A DNA stretch of 32,007 bases from Isotricha intestinalis (taxonomy: Eukaryota; Ciliophora; Litostomatea; Vestibuliferida; Isotrichidae). Below, in pieces: positions 1-10,600 of this stretch; position 1 is the stretch's first letter, and each line of letters opens with the position of its first letter. Both the position numbers and the translations under genes were made by a program. The DNA is taken from positions 1 to 32,007 of the forward strand of contig JAJJLU010000553.1 of assembly GCA_023807065.1 (NCBI GenBank), read 5' to 3'. Below the pieces are notes generated by a model. It did not search any database. It was not told where the DNA came from and was given only the letters and a program-made list of their open reading frames with translations.

Positions 1-1
1 A

Positions 2-877
2 AGTTTAAGAAGTTTATCAATGATAATAAGAACAAAACAAGTAAATTCAACTGAAGAAAAACAACAAATAGCAAAAGAAAGTTTAGATTATGCAAAAAAA
101 GCAATAACATTAGATATGAAAGATTCTTTATCATGGTATGTTTATGGAAATGCATATTTTTACAAAGCATTTATTGATAAAACTCAATATAATGATTTAA
201 GATATGCATTAAGTGCATATAATAAATCTCAAGAAAAAAAGAGTAAATATAAAAACCCAGATTTATATTATAATAGAGGAGTAGTACATGCATATTTAGA
301 AAATTATGAAAATGCATATCAAGATTTTTCAGAAGCAAATAATATTGATGAAACATTAAAATCAAATGATTTATGTATAAATATAATAAATACAGTTCAA
401 TCAACATGTAAATCAATAAAAAATCAATGTGGTTTAAAACCGAAAAAATTAGCTCAAATAGTCGCAACAATACCAAATAATTTAAAAGAGGATATTAAAT
501 ATACAATTATTAATACAAGTAAATTAATAGAAGGGAAAAATAATGGTAAATTAATAACAGGAAAAATAATAACTCCAGTTAAAAGTTGTTTTGAAGTTCC
601 AATTAGTATTGTTTGTGTTGATTTTTTAGGTGAATTTCTTTGTATAAGTTTATATAATATATCTAAAGAATTTTTAAATACTATTTCTTATATGAATAGT
701 ACTTTTGTTGTTTTAGATCCTGTTTTAAAAATTATTAAAATGAATAGTGTTGATAATAATAAAATTTATGAATATCCTTGTATTCAAATTAGTGATTTAG
801 GATCCTTATTAGTTGATGGAAAATTTTGTTCTGGATTTGAATCAAGTGCTACTTTAAATAGTACTTTTTTTAATTAA
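2..877 (+). CDS. TTC5: TTC5/Strap homologue, 5' end cut off by window edge
   Basis: The reading frame is open to the left edge, so the Met at 20 is internal; codons before it continue a recognisable TTC5 sequence (SLRSLSMIIR). Human TTC5 from memory has the same order: LRNLSM, then SWYILGNAY (here SWYVYGNAY), ALSAY, NPDLHLNR (here NPDLYYNR), a helix with KTKKL (here KPKKL), then a C-terminal OB-fold with a GK-hydrophobic strand, VYNI (here LYNI) and LLLVVNGK (here SLLVDGK). At least two TPR units are visible at residues 40-110 of the window part, followed by the OB-fold from about 180. Human TTC5 has about 440 residues, so roughly 150 N-terminal residues lie outside. TTC5 is the ribosome-associated factor that recognises nascent tubulin and triggers tubulin mRNA decay; it was also described as the p300 cofactor Strap. 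The part that binds nascent tubulin is not in view. Ends in TAA, convergent with the next gene. Confidence 0.9.
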   Translation, partial: SLRSLSMIIRTKQVNSTEEKQQIAKESLDYAKKAITLDMKDSLSWYVYGNAYFYKAFIDKTQYNDLRYALSAYNKSQEKKSKYKNPDLYYNRGVVHAYLENYENAYQDFSEANNIDETLKSNDLCINIINTVQSTCKSIKNQCGLKPKKLAQIVATIPNNLKEDIKYTIINTSKLIEGKNNGKLITGKIITPVKSCFEVPISIVCVDFLGEFLCISLYNISKEFLNTISYMNSTFVVLDPVLKIIKMNSVDNNKIYEYPCIQISDLGSLLVDGKFCSGFESSATLNSTFFN

Positions 878-1197
878 AATTTTTTTATTTTTTTTTTCAT
901 TTTTTAAAATATTTTATTTATTCAATAACTTATCTTTTTTTAATTTTATTTTTTTTTTTTTATTTTTTTTTGGCAATCTTTTGATAATAAATTTTAATTA
1001 ATATTTTTAATTTTGTTTTCTTAACAATATTATATATTTCTTTTTTGTAAAAGTGAATTAATGATTTTATAAAGTTTTTATAATTAATAACACATACATT
1101 TATAATTTATTTAAATCAAACAGGAAATGAAATCCCAAAGGAAATTTTTAATATATCAAAAAAAGGGAAAAGAACCTAAAAAAAAATAAAATAAAAA
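878..1197. other. Convergent intergenic gap
   Basis: This is the shared 3' region of two convergent genes. It is T-rich on the left (long T runs just after the TTC5 stop, likely 3' UTR) and A-rich near 1160-1195. I see no gene or RNA in it. Confidence 0.6.
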
Positions 1198-1845
1198 TTA
1201 GATTTTTTTAGGTTCCTGATCAATATAAATAATTTGATTTTCAACTAAAGGTTCTTTCCAAGAAACTTTTTTTTTAGGATTCAAAGAATGATAACTTAAC
1301 TCTAATTTTACAAAATCATTATCATTAATTGTAGAAGAATTTGTTTCATTATCTGATAAATCAAATTCAATTTCTCTTTTTCTTTTTTTTTGTAATAAAG
1401 ATTTATTGTCTCTAATTTTAGCTTCTTCTTCATAATAATTTATCAAATTTTCAATTCTAAAAGATAAAGTTATATTAAAATCTTGAATACAATTTTTGAT
1501 ATCTTTTAATTTTTTAATTAAATGACAATTATTTAAAATTTCTAAACTCATTGGAAAATATTCAAAAATAATAATTACATTGAATAATAAATCAAATAAT
1601 TGATTAAAATCAATATTATCAGGAGTTAAATATTTTCTTTTATTCCAAATCCAATTTAAAATTGATTGATGACATTCTTCAGAATAAAATAATTCATTTT
1701 TAAAAAATTCTTCTTTGTGGTTTATAATATCAGCACTTAAATTTATTTCATCTTCTAAACAAGGAAAAAATTCTTGGCGGTTGATTTTTTCTACTAAATA
1801 ATTTAATGAATTTTGTTTTATTTTTTTTTTTGAATAACACTCCAT
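1198..1845 (-). CDS. Small nuclear protein with TFIIS-N-like domain and PNUTS-like PP1-docking motif
   Basis: 215 residues. Residues ~58-148 form a helical domain whose pattern (LLFNVIIIFEYFPMSLEIL, then HLIKKLKDI, then IENLINYYEEEAKIRD) resembles the TFIIS N-terminal (LW/TND) domain of TFIIS, IWS1, Elongin A and PNUTS. A basic stretch KKRKR at 153-157 could be a nuclear localisation signal. The C-terminus carries KKKVSW (191-196) followed by KEPLVENQIIYI. This fits the RVxF protein phosphatase 1 docking consensus in its Val-x-Trp form and closely resembles the KTVTW...L..YFYF segment of human PNUTS (PPP1R10). The gene is therefore plausibly a minimal PNUTS-like PP1 regulator acting in transcription termination. 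The domain order and motif are seen; function is inferred. Alternative: another TND-containing elongation factor in which the motif is fortuitous. Start is the only suitable ATG; stop is TAA. Confidence 0.5.
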   Translation of the reverse strand: MECYSKKKIKQNSLNYLVEKINRQEFFPCLEDEINLSADIINHKEEFFKNELFYSEECHQSILNWIWNKRKYLTPDNIDFNQLFDLLFNVIIIFEYFPMSLEILNNCHLIKKLKDIKNCIQDFNITLSFRIENLINYYEEEAKIRDNKSLLQKKRKREIEFDLSDNETNSSTINDNDFVKLELSYHSLNPKKKVSWKEPLVENQIIYIDQEPKKI

Positions 1846-2114
1846 TTAAAAAATCAAGAATATATGTTATAATTAATTATATTAAGTTAATTATATACTT
1901 CTTAGACATTTTTACTTTTTTTGTTTTTTAAGTCTGTTTTCAATTTAAATTAACTTAAATTATTTACAAATGAAAAAAAATATGGTATAATTTACATTCT
2001 AATGTTAGAATTTAATTTATCAATGAGGATATTATTTTTTTATATCAATTAAATTATTATTCATTATATTTAATAATTATAAAAAATTCATATTAAATAT
2101 ATTAAATTAATTTA

Positions 2115-3392
2115 TTAAATAAATATGTTAAAACCATTGTCAATAAATTTATATTTTTTTTTTCTTACTAAAAAAACATATATAATTAGAGGTACAAGTA
2201 AAATCACATTATTAATAAGTAAAAGTATTAAAATTATATAATAATTTTTATTTTTTGATTTTGGGTTACCATATAAATATCCTTTATCTTCAGGAAAACC
2301 AATTGAATTATCTTTATAATCAAAAATAACATAATAATTTTTTAAAATAGGTAATCCAATATTAATATAATCAATATTTTTACTTGCTATAATATTTATT
2401 TTATAAAATCCTTTAATAAGAGAAGGTCTAATAAAATCATTTTTTCTCATTACTAATTCTAAATCTTTAAAACTAAATAATATATTTGGAAATATATCTA
2501 AATTTATTTTATCATTACATTCTAAATATTCATAATCAGTATTAATTTGCATTTTAATGATAAAGCAATTAACATTTACTTTATTAATAATATAATTAAA
2601 TATTTCAATTCCAATATCATATGGTAATATGACATTCTTTGAATTGCTATCAAAAACTGCATATTTATCATTATTAAATTTAAATTTCTTTCCATTATCA
2701 ATAATTTTTATATAATCTAATTTACAATTCCATAAATCTTCATAAAATTTATTATTTTCAATATTATCGATTGAATAACATTTTTTATATTTACCTAAAT
2801 TTTCTCTTTCTCCAATTAATATTATTGATTGATTTGGACTAATTGGATTAAAAGAAATTACTTTATCATTTATAAAATTATCACTCAGTATTTTCATAAA
2901 ACTATAAGATTCATCAGAATCAATTTCACTTTCTTGATTATCTGGATTTTTTTTATTAATAAAATTATTTGTATATTTCCTTCCAATTCCAATAATTCCA
3001 TCATGTTCAATTTCCATTAAATTAGAAATTATAAATTTATTCTTTTGTTTACTTTCAATATATTTAAAATCATCATTAAAATAAAAATAATCCAAATAAA
3101 CATTACTTCTATAAAAATAATAATCAGGTCTAATAAAATATTCATAATATATTAAATCAGTTTTATCTATAGATTTACTTTTATTGAAATTTACTGTATT
3201 CTCTTTATTATTTTCTGCAATAATAATAAAAAAAAATGTAGTGTCAAGAACTGCTTTTATACATTGAGGTTTATCATTAATTTTTCCTATACAAAGGGGA
3301 ATTTTTGCTAAAGGATCTTTTATATTATTTCTAACATAAGTGTACTTTAAACTTAAAATTTTTGCCAATAAGAATATAAAGTAAATTACCAT
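2115..3392 (-). CDS. Membrane-anchored pepsin-like aspartic protease homologue, probably with altered activity
   Basis: 425 residues with the A1 (pepsin) fold pattern: an N-terminal hydrophobic segment (2-15, likely signal), first active-site loop VLDTTFFFII (Asp50), the typical DGIIGIG (131-137), second loop AVFDSNSKNVILP (Asp248), Cys276/Cys291 followed by FPNILFSF, and the family's C-terminal GLPILKNYYVIFDY and IGF. A transmembrane helix at ~384-408 ends in RKKKYK, giving a lumenal catalytic domain with a short cytosolic tail. Both catalytic Asp residues are present, but the invariant Gly of each D-T/S-G triad is replaced: DTT instead of DTG, DSN instead of DSG. The protein may be inactive or have unusual specificity; it could act as a binding protein. 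Its start lies 91 bp from the divergent gene at 3484. Confidence 0.8.
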   Translation of the reverse strand: MVIYFIFLLAKILSLKYTYVRNNIKDPLAKIPLCIGKINDKPQCIKAVLDTTFFFIIIAENNKENTVNFNKSKSIDKTDLIYYEYFIRPDYYFYRSNVYLDYFYFNDDFKYIESKQKNKFIISNLMEIEHDGIIGIGRKYTNNFINKKNPDNQESEIDSDESYSFMKILSDNFINDKVISFNPISPNQSIILIGERENLGKYKKCYSIDNIENNKFYEDLWNCKLDYIKIIDNGKKFKFNNDKYAVFDSNSKNVILPYDIGIEIFNYIINKVNVNCFIIKMQINTDYEYLECNDKINLDIFPNILFSFKDLELVMRKNDFIRPSLIKGFYKINIIASKNIDYINIGLPILKNYYVIFDYKDNSIGFPEDKGYLYGNPKSKNKNYYIILILLLINNVILLVPLIIYVFLVRKKKYKFIDNGFNIFI

Positions 3393-3483
3393 TTAACAAT
3401 TTTATATTCTTAAATTAAAAAATATAAAAATCAAAGAAATATTTTTATTATTATTTTTTTCATTATTTATTTTTAAATAATTA
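3393..3483. promoter_or_regulatory. Short divergent promoter gap (91 bp)
   Basis: The start codons of two opposite-strand genes lie only 91 bp apart, so both promoters must sit in this stretch or extend into the coding regions. It is almost pure A/T; I can identify no specific factor-binding site. Confidence 0.35.
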
Positions 3484-5196
3484 ATGAATAATAATGAAAA
3501 AGAAGATGAAAAATTTGAAAATTTAAATGAAGATAATGATTCATTAAATGATGAAAAGAAAAAAGAAAATGAATTAGAAGATCCAATATATGTAATGACA
3601 GTTGAATTAGAAAAAGGAAAAAGTGAAAGTATAAAAATATATCCAAATTCAAAACCAGATGAATTAGCTTTTAGTTTTTGTAAAAAATATAATTTAGATT
3701 TTTCTTCTTTATCATATTTATCAACTCAAATAAAAAATTTAATAGATAATTTATCAAATGGAAATGAAAATAACGAAAATAATAATGAACCAATTGAAGA
3801 AGTTGATGAAGAAAATAGTGAAATTCAAAGTAAAAAATTTGCAAGCAAATCAAATTCTGCTAATTTAAGTCCTGGATTAATTAACACAAATAAAAAAGAA
3901 ATTGAAGTTAATCCAAAAGTAAACAATTATTATTATAATTTATTTCAAAGGAAAATTAACAATGAAAAAGGAATTGAATTAAATACTAATGAAAATAAAT
4001 CTTATACTTTTAATTCATTATTTAATAGATTTGAATATAAAAATTATTTTATGGAGAGATTTAATAAGAATAAGAATAATAATAATGAAAATAAAGAGAA
4101 TAAAAATAATATTAAAAAATTTAAAAATAAAACCACTAATAAAAATATAAATAATTCCATTGGAAATGTTAATAATGAATCAAAAAATAATACTTTAAGT
4201 AATAATATTAATTTTTATAAAAAGAGAGAAAATATTGTTTCTTATGAAAGATTTTTTGATGAAATGAAAAATAATCTTATAAATAAAACAAATAAAGAAA
4301 AAGATATAATTAGACAAGATAGTTATAATAAAAAAGTTTATTCAGATTTTGAAACGGAAAATAATATTTTAAATAAAAATAAAGATTTTATTTCTGAAAA
4401 AAAAATAAATAAAACTTTAAATTATGATGGTGATTTAACAATTATGAAAAATAAAAAAAATTTTGATTTATATTTAAATAATTGTAATTTATTAGATGAA
4501 ATATACCAAAATAAAGTTGAAGACGTTGGTATTTTTTTAAATAAAAATCCTGAAAATAATAATGAAAGATATTTAAATACAATTAAGAATTCTTATTTCA
4601 AACAAGATAATAATTTTAAAATAAATGAAAATGATAAAATATTTATAAATAATAAATTAAATCAATTAAAAGGAAGTAATTCATTTTTAAATAAATCCAA
4701 AGGAAATAATATTTATTCTTTAACAAATACTCCAAATCAACAAAATAAAAAATTAAGTAAATCAATTCCAAAAATAAAAAATACTTTAAATAGAAACAAA
4801 AACGAAGATAATTCATATAGAAAAAATTATCAAAATTATTATAAAAATAATAATATAAAAAATAATATTGATAATTATAAAAGTTCAAATTTAAATAAAA
4901 ATAAAAAAATTCCAAATCAAAATGATATAATTTATAATCAAAATATTGATGAATCATTTAAAAAATTATTTAGAATATTTGATTCTGATAAAGATGGTTC
5001 AATAAATATTTTATCAATGGAAACAAAAACTCTTCCAATAACAATATTTAATATATTAAATCCATTAATTGAATCAATCAAAAATAAAAATAATGATATA
5101 ACAGAATCTGAATTTATAAATTTAGGGAAAAAAATATTTTCAAATCTTTCTTTTAATGAAAGACGCTCACTATTGAATTACATAAATAAAATTTGA
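3484..5196 (+). CDS. Asn/Lys-rich protein with ubiquitin-like N-terminus and C-terminal EF-hand
   Basis: 570 residues. After an acidic leader, residues ~35-93 (beginning PIYVMTVELEKGKSESIKIY and continuing PDELAFSFCKKYNL) match a beta-beta-alpha pattern common near the N-termini of ciliate and alveolate proteins: a hydrophobic strand, a turn, 'i.iy..s.p.eLa..F...h.L', then an amphipathic helix. I read it as a ubiquitin-like fold, by inference. Residues ~100-490 are low-complexity Asn/Lys-rich. The C-terminus has an EF-hand: FKKLFRIFDSDKDGSINILS, with loop D500-D502-D504-S506. Loop position 12 is Ser rather than Glu/Asp, so calcium affinity may be weak. A second helix pair follows but no second clear loop. 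Stop is TGA, with TAA three codons later in frame. Precise function unknown. Confidence 0.75.
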   Translation: MNNNEKEDEKFENLNEDNDSLNDEKKKENELEDPIYVMTVELEKGKSESIKIYPNSKPDELAFSFCKKYNLDFSSLSYLSTQIKNLIDNLSNGNENNENNNEPIEEVDEENSEIQSKKFASKSNSANLSPGLINTNKKEIEVNPKVNNYYYNLFQRKINNEKGIELNTNENKSYTFNSLFNRFEYKNYFMERFNKNKNNNNENKENKNNIKKFKNKTTNKNINNSIGNVNNESKNNTLSNNINFYKKRENIVSYERFFDEMKNNLINKTNKEKDIIRQDSYNKKVYSDFETENNILNKNKDFISEKKINKTLNYDGDLTIMKNKKNFDLYLNNCNLLDEIYQNKVEDVGIFLNKNPENNNERYLNTIKNSYFKQDNNFKINENDKIFINNKLNQLKGSNSFLNKSKGNNIYSLTNTPNQQNKKLSKSIPKIKNTLNRNKNEDNSYRKNYQNYYKNNNIKNNIDNYKSSNLNKNKKIPNQNDIIYNQNIDESFKKLFRIFDSDKDGSINILSMETKTLPITIFNILNPLIESIKNKNNDITESEFINLGKKIFSNLSFNERRSLLNYINKI

Positions 5197-5857
5197 AATA
5201 AATAAAAATAATAAACTTAAATTTAAAATAAATAAAAAAATTAAATAAAAAAAATATTTTATGAAAATCCCAAATAATCTTCTTTATATCAAATTTAATA
5301 AATAACAAAGGCACAGATTGATCTAAGATATAATAAAAATAAAAGAATTAAAAAATATAAATATTAAAGTATAGTAGAAAAAATAAGATGATATACAAGA
5401 GGAAATAATTATAGAAATTATTATGATATATTAGATATAGATAATAGTCAAGAAAGAAAAATAGAAAATAAAAATAAGATTTTAGAATAATATTTGTGAT
5501 ATCAGTTTAGAAATTAAAAATATATTAACATAATAAAAAAATAATTGAGAAAAATAATATTGAAGATATTACAAAATTAATATTAAAAAGGGGAAATTTT
5601 ATAAGAATGAATTAATAAAAGATTTTCTGATTTATAATTAATTTTCTAATTGTTAATACGAAATTAATAGGTTAATGATTTATAATAGAAAATTATTAAA
5701 GTAAAAGAAATTAATAAAAAGATTATTGATATGATTCAAAAATATATTTATATTTATTTTTTTATTTTATATTTTTTAAAAAGAAGATTTTATTATGTAA
5801 AAAGATATTAAATTTATAATTATTTTCATAATTTAATATATTATTAATTTTATAAAA
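5197..5857. other. Intergenic gap with possible gene relic on + strand
   Basis: No intact gene. Two coding-like patches on the plus strand lie in different frames: 5392-5487 (31 codons after TAT, including YYDILDIDNSQERKIENK) and about 5544-5612 (including IEDITKLILKRGN). They look like remnants of a decayed gene but are too short to assign, and such patches can occur by chance in A-rich DNA. Confidence 0.25.
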
Positions 5858-6598
5858 TTAATTTTTTGTTGATAATTTAAATCTACATACTGGACATGTA
5901 TTATTGTTTTTTAACCATTTATGACAACATTTCCAATGAAACATATGGCCACAAGGTAATAATACTGTCTTTTCTTTTTTTTGAATATCAGTAACACATA
6001 TACAACAATTAGGAAATTCTAATTTTCCATTAGAATCTTTTTTACAATATTTATCATCCATAGAAAACTTTTTTAATTTTTTTAATATAGAATTGCTAGT
6101 AGGATGATTTATAGTAACATCAGAGATTATTATAGGAAATTCAAATAACAAAGGTTCTGTTTGAACAAAAGCATCAAAGAAAAAATCATTTATTGGTTCA
6201 AATATGTTTGATGAATTGAATGAATGGAAATTTTCTAAATTTAAATCATCGTTATTATGAGTATTATTATTATTACTTTGATTATTTAAATTTATATTTG
6301 TTCTGTTATTTCTTTGGTTATTATTATTATTTTCTATTTTGGTTTTTCTTTCATTTTTAGTTGTTTTATCTTTTGATTTTTTTCTATCTTTTTTTTTAGA
6401 CTCATTTAAATTATTATTATCACTTGGTTTTTTTTTCTTTTTTAAAAACTTTATTTCTGAATCATTTATTTCAGAAAGAATTCCACCACATTCATTACAA
6501 ATTAAATTTACTTCAATTGGATTTATTAATTTAGTTTCTGTATTTAAGCAATTTTCACATTTATAATTCTTTCTCACTAATTCCCTAGAATTGATCAT
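5858..6598 (-). CDS. Two-zinc-finger E3 ubiquitin ligase of RING-H2 type (RNF126/RNF115-like layout)
   Basis: 246 residues. The N-terminus holds a four-Cys zinc finger (C14, C17, C34, C37; 'YKCENC...ICNECGGI'), the C-terminus a RING-H2 finger (C198, C201, C216, H218, H221, C224, C235, C238; LPCGHMFHWKC and CPVC). A Lys/Asn-rich linker at ~52-125 separates them. An N-terminal C2-C2 finger plus a C-terminal RING-H2 is the layout of the RNF126/RNF115 (BCA2) ligases and their plant relatives, where the first finger binds ubiquitin or client adaptors and the RING recruits the E2. All eight RING ligands are present, so E3 activity is likely; substrates are unknown. ATG start and TAA stop are clear. 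Confidence 0.85.
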   Translation of the reverse strand: MINSRELVRKNYKCENCLNTETKLINPIEVNLICNECGGILSEINDSEIKFLKKKKKPSDNNNLNESKKKDRKKSKDKTTKNERKTKIENNNNNQRNNRTNINLNNQSNNNNTHNNDDLNLENFHSFNSSNIFEPINDFFFDAFVQTEPLLFEFPIIISDVTINHPTSNSILKKLKKFSMDDKYCKKDSNGKLEFPNCCICVTDIQKKEKTVLLPCGHMFHWKCCHKWLKNNNTCPVCRFKLSTKN

Positions 6599-7638
6599 TT
6601 TATAAAATTAATTTTTGATTAATTTATATTTATTTTTTATAGATTATTTTAACTCTTTTTATTTGAAAAAATGATAATATATTAAATCAAAATTTATTTT
6701 ACCTATGAATAATCATTTCAATTGTTGAAATATTATTGTGATTTTTTTTTAGAAATGAAAAAAATACTTTAATAAAGTTTCTAAATGATATATACTTATT
6801 CACTTCAAATCATAATATATTGAATTAATTAAATTCTTTCCTTTTTTATGTGATTAATATGATTTTTTGAATATTTGGAATTGTAATAATGATCATTATG
6901 ACATTAAGAATTAATAAAATAATATGTGTTATTGAATTCAGAAAATTAAAATAAGAATGACCCAAATAATAATAAAATAATATATTTTATTTTGATTTAA
7001 CTTGAATTTATTCATAAGAATTAAATACTGATAATAATCATATTGACAATAATTTATATGAAAAAATTCCTTTAAAAAAAATAATTCTTTTAAGTCTTTA
7101 AAAATAAATAAAAATAATATATTATATATCAAAAAAATCAACAAAAAAAATAAACATTCAAATATCAAATAAGATAAATTAGTAAAATATAATTAACAAA
7201 TTAACCAATAACAATATAGGAGAATTAAAAATAATAAATTAAAAAAAATAAAAATAAAATTCAAATTAATATAAGATATACTATTTCAAAAAACAAAAGT
7301 AAAAAAGCAAATATCTTTTTCTTAATGGTCTTAATGAGTTTGTGATGTTAATTTTGAATTATTTCAACTGATTATTTCCCATAACTTTTTCATTATATAA
7401 TATAAATATTTTAAAATATAACATTTACTTGAATTAACTTATATTCAAGTTGAAATTCAAAATGAATAATATAGTAAGTTTTGAAAAAAATAATAAATTT
7501 TATTTTAAAATATGTGATAATTATCTAATATTTTTTTTTCAAAATTAAAAATTTATTAAAAGGTTTAGATTAAATTATTTTATTAAGTTGTGATTTAATT
7601 TAATATATATTAAAATTATTCATTAATTAAATAATAAT
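6599..7638. other. Long AT-rich intergenic region
   Basis: About 1 kb between the RING gene start and the start of the giant IQ protein, so it should hold both promoters. Composition alternates between A-rich and T-rich blocks. A 76-codon minus frame at 6938-7168 has a purely Phe/Ile/Leu/Tyr composition and no family likeness; I do not accept it. I see no RNA gene or clear repeat. Confidence 0.5.
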
Positions 7639-10600
7639 ATGATAAATGGAAAACAGAAAAATCAAATTTCTAAATTAAAAAATAGCATATCGAATGTTTT
7701 TTCTTCTTTTACCTCAAATGCAAATAATATGAATTTATTAGGAATAAAACATAACAAAAGTAAATCCATTAAAACAAATACGAAAATTTTAGGAAAAACT
7801 GATTCAAATAAAACCTCAAAATCAAAAAAAATAATTTATAGAAATAATATTAGTCAAAGTATTAATTTAGAGAATTCTTTTTTAAATAATAATGATAAAG
7901 TTTATAAAACTTTTGATCATTTAAATAATAATTTGAAAAATATAATTTTTAATCCAATTACTTTAGAAAATGAAGAAAAAGGATCTTCATTTAAAAAAGA
8001 AAATAAAAAAAAAATTCAAAAAACTAGATTAATAAAACAACAAAAACAAAAATTGAAAGAAAATAAACTTAATAATAATAAAAATGTAAATAAAAATAAT
8101 TCAAAAAATATTTTAAATTTTCATAGATGTAAATCAGAAAATGATCTTAAAAAAATTCAAAATTATTCTCCCACTTATTATGGTTATAAAATAACTTTTC
8201 CTTCTAATATATTAAAAAGTCAATCTAATGATTTCAAGAAACAAAATAATATAAATAATAAAGAAGAAGAGTCTCAAAAAATTTTAAGTGTCAAAGTTGT
8301 TTATTATCTTGAATATATTGAAAAAATAATTTTAATACAGAAATTTATTAGAGGATTTTTATTTAGAAAAACAATAAAAATATTAAAAAGTAAATTAGAA
8401 GATTTTTCTAATCATATAAATTCTATAATTTTCATATATTCAAATCTTTCAAAAAAATTTTTTTTGAATTCTTTAAAGTTATATTCTCAAAATATTTTAT
8501 ATAAAACTCTAATTAAACCTGTTTTAAATGAAAAAATTACAATTTCAAATTTAGATAAAAATGAAAATAATTGGTATAATAATAGTTATAATATTGAAGA
8601 TAATAAACAAAATATTATAAATAAAAGAAATAATAATGATAATATTATTTTAGGATTACATAAAAAAACTTTAAGTCCAAATATTAGTTCTTCAAATAGT
8701 AATCTTATAACAAAAACTTTTAATACAGAATTTATTTCTTCTAAAATAAGTGAAAGACAATTAAGAATTGAAAACGTTTTTGATTTACAAATAATAAGTA
8801 AAAATAAAAAAGAGAATTTTGCTAAATATAAAGAATTATATATGAATGCATTAAAAGAAAATGAACAATTAATTGCTCAATTAAAACAAAAATACAAAAG
8901 TTCTCAATCAGTTAAAATGAATAATAAAAAAAATATTAATGATAAAAGAGATTATGAAATTAATTCTAAATTAAATGAAATAAATATTATAAATGGCATG
9001 ATTTTAAAGAATATTAATTATGATAAAGAAATTAATGATGGTAAAATAACGAACAATATCTATAAAATCAATAATATAAATTCTATTAATAATGATAATG
9101 ATTTCAATTATAATCAAATTCAAAACAAACTAAAAGCTTATAATCAATCAACATGTTTTTTGGTTGATAAAAATATTTCTAATTCTTCTCCAACTTTAAT
9201 AACAATGGATAATACTTTATCTAGTAATAGAAAAGGTAAATTTTTTAAAGATATTTTAGCTGTATCACAAAACATTAATTTTAAATTAGAAAGTGTAAAT
9301 CCAAATAAAAAATTATCTGTAAATAAGTTATCTTCTTTTTATATTCAATATAATAAAATATCATCTTTTAAATCTTTATCCATAATAAAAGAAAAAGAAA
9401 ACAATATTAAATCAAATCAAAAAAATAAAAGTTTTAATAATTTAGAAATATATAATAATATGTTTTATACATTAAACAACAATAATAAACAAAATAAAAA
9501 AATATCTATTTTAAAATCAAATTTTTCAATTATTAATAATAAAAAAAAAGATTATTTTGAAATTAAAAATTTAAATGAATTTTCAATTCTTCAAAACACA
9601 AAATATCAGTTTCAAATTGAACAAAATAAATATTTTTTGATTAAAAATGATGAAAATAAAAAAAAATTTCAAAATATTTTTGAAAGTAAAATCCAATCAA
9701 TATTTTATGAATCTTTAAAATCGAAAAATAAAAAACTTGAAATTTCAAAAGAAAATAATGTTTCAATTCAATTAAAAAATAATTCAAGAAAAAAAGATGA
9801 AAATATTTTTCAAATTAATTCAAATACTCCAATAAATGTATTTGGAGTAAAGAAATTTATTTTTTTAAATCAAAATAATGAAATTTTTAAGAATAATTTT
9901 GAATTAATCTCAAAAAAAGAAAAAATAAAAAAAGAAAATATTCCAGAAGAAACAATATCATTAAATATAATAAATGAAAAAATTCAAAAAGAAAATAAAC
10001 AAGAAGAAGTTATTTCTTTTAATATAATAAAAGAAAAAATCAAAAAAGAAATTAAACAAGAAGAAGTTATTTCATTTAATTTAATAAATGAAAAAAATAA
10101 AAAAGAAAATAAATTAGAAGATATAATTTCATTTAATATTATAAATGAAAAAATCAAAAAAGAAAATCAAGCAGAAAATACTATATCATTTGAAATAACA
10201 AAAAAAGAAAATAAACCAAATGAAGTTATAAAAGATATAAAAAATATAAATAATTATGAAAAAAACACAAAAAAAAAAGAAACAATTAAATCGTTTAGTA
10301 TAATTAAAACAGAAAAAAATAATGAAAAAAAAATTTCATTTAAGAAAACCAACAAAGATAACATAACTGAAACTATAATAGAGAAAGTTATTTTTTTAAA
10401 TATTATTAACAAAAAAATAAATAAAGAAGAAATAAATTCATTTAAAAAACTAAAAGAAGAGAATATTCATGAAGAAGTAATTTCATTTAATATAAGTAAA
10501 GCAAATAAAAATAATGAAGAAAAAAAAAATAACAATATATTAGAAGTAGTTATTTCATTTAATATTATTAAAGAAGAAAAACAAATAAAAAATATCAATA

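Noticed and set aside
171..476. 101-codon minus-strand frame opposite TTC5
   Set aside because: Leu/Tyr/His-rich antisense shadow of a clearly homologous gene.
6938..7168. 76-codon minus-strand frame in the 6.6-7.6 kb gap
   Set aside because: Composition is only Phe/Ile/Leu/Tyr, as expected from A-rich antisense DNA; no motif, isolated, and similar lengths arise by chance here.
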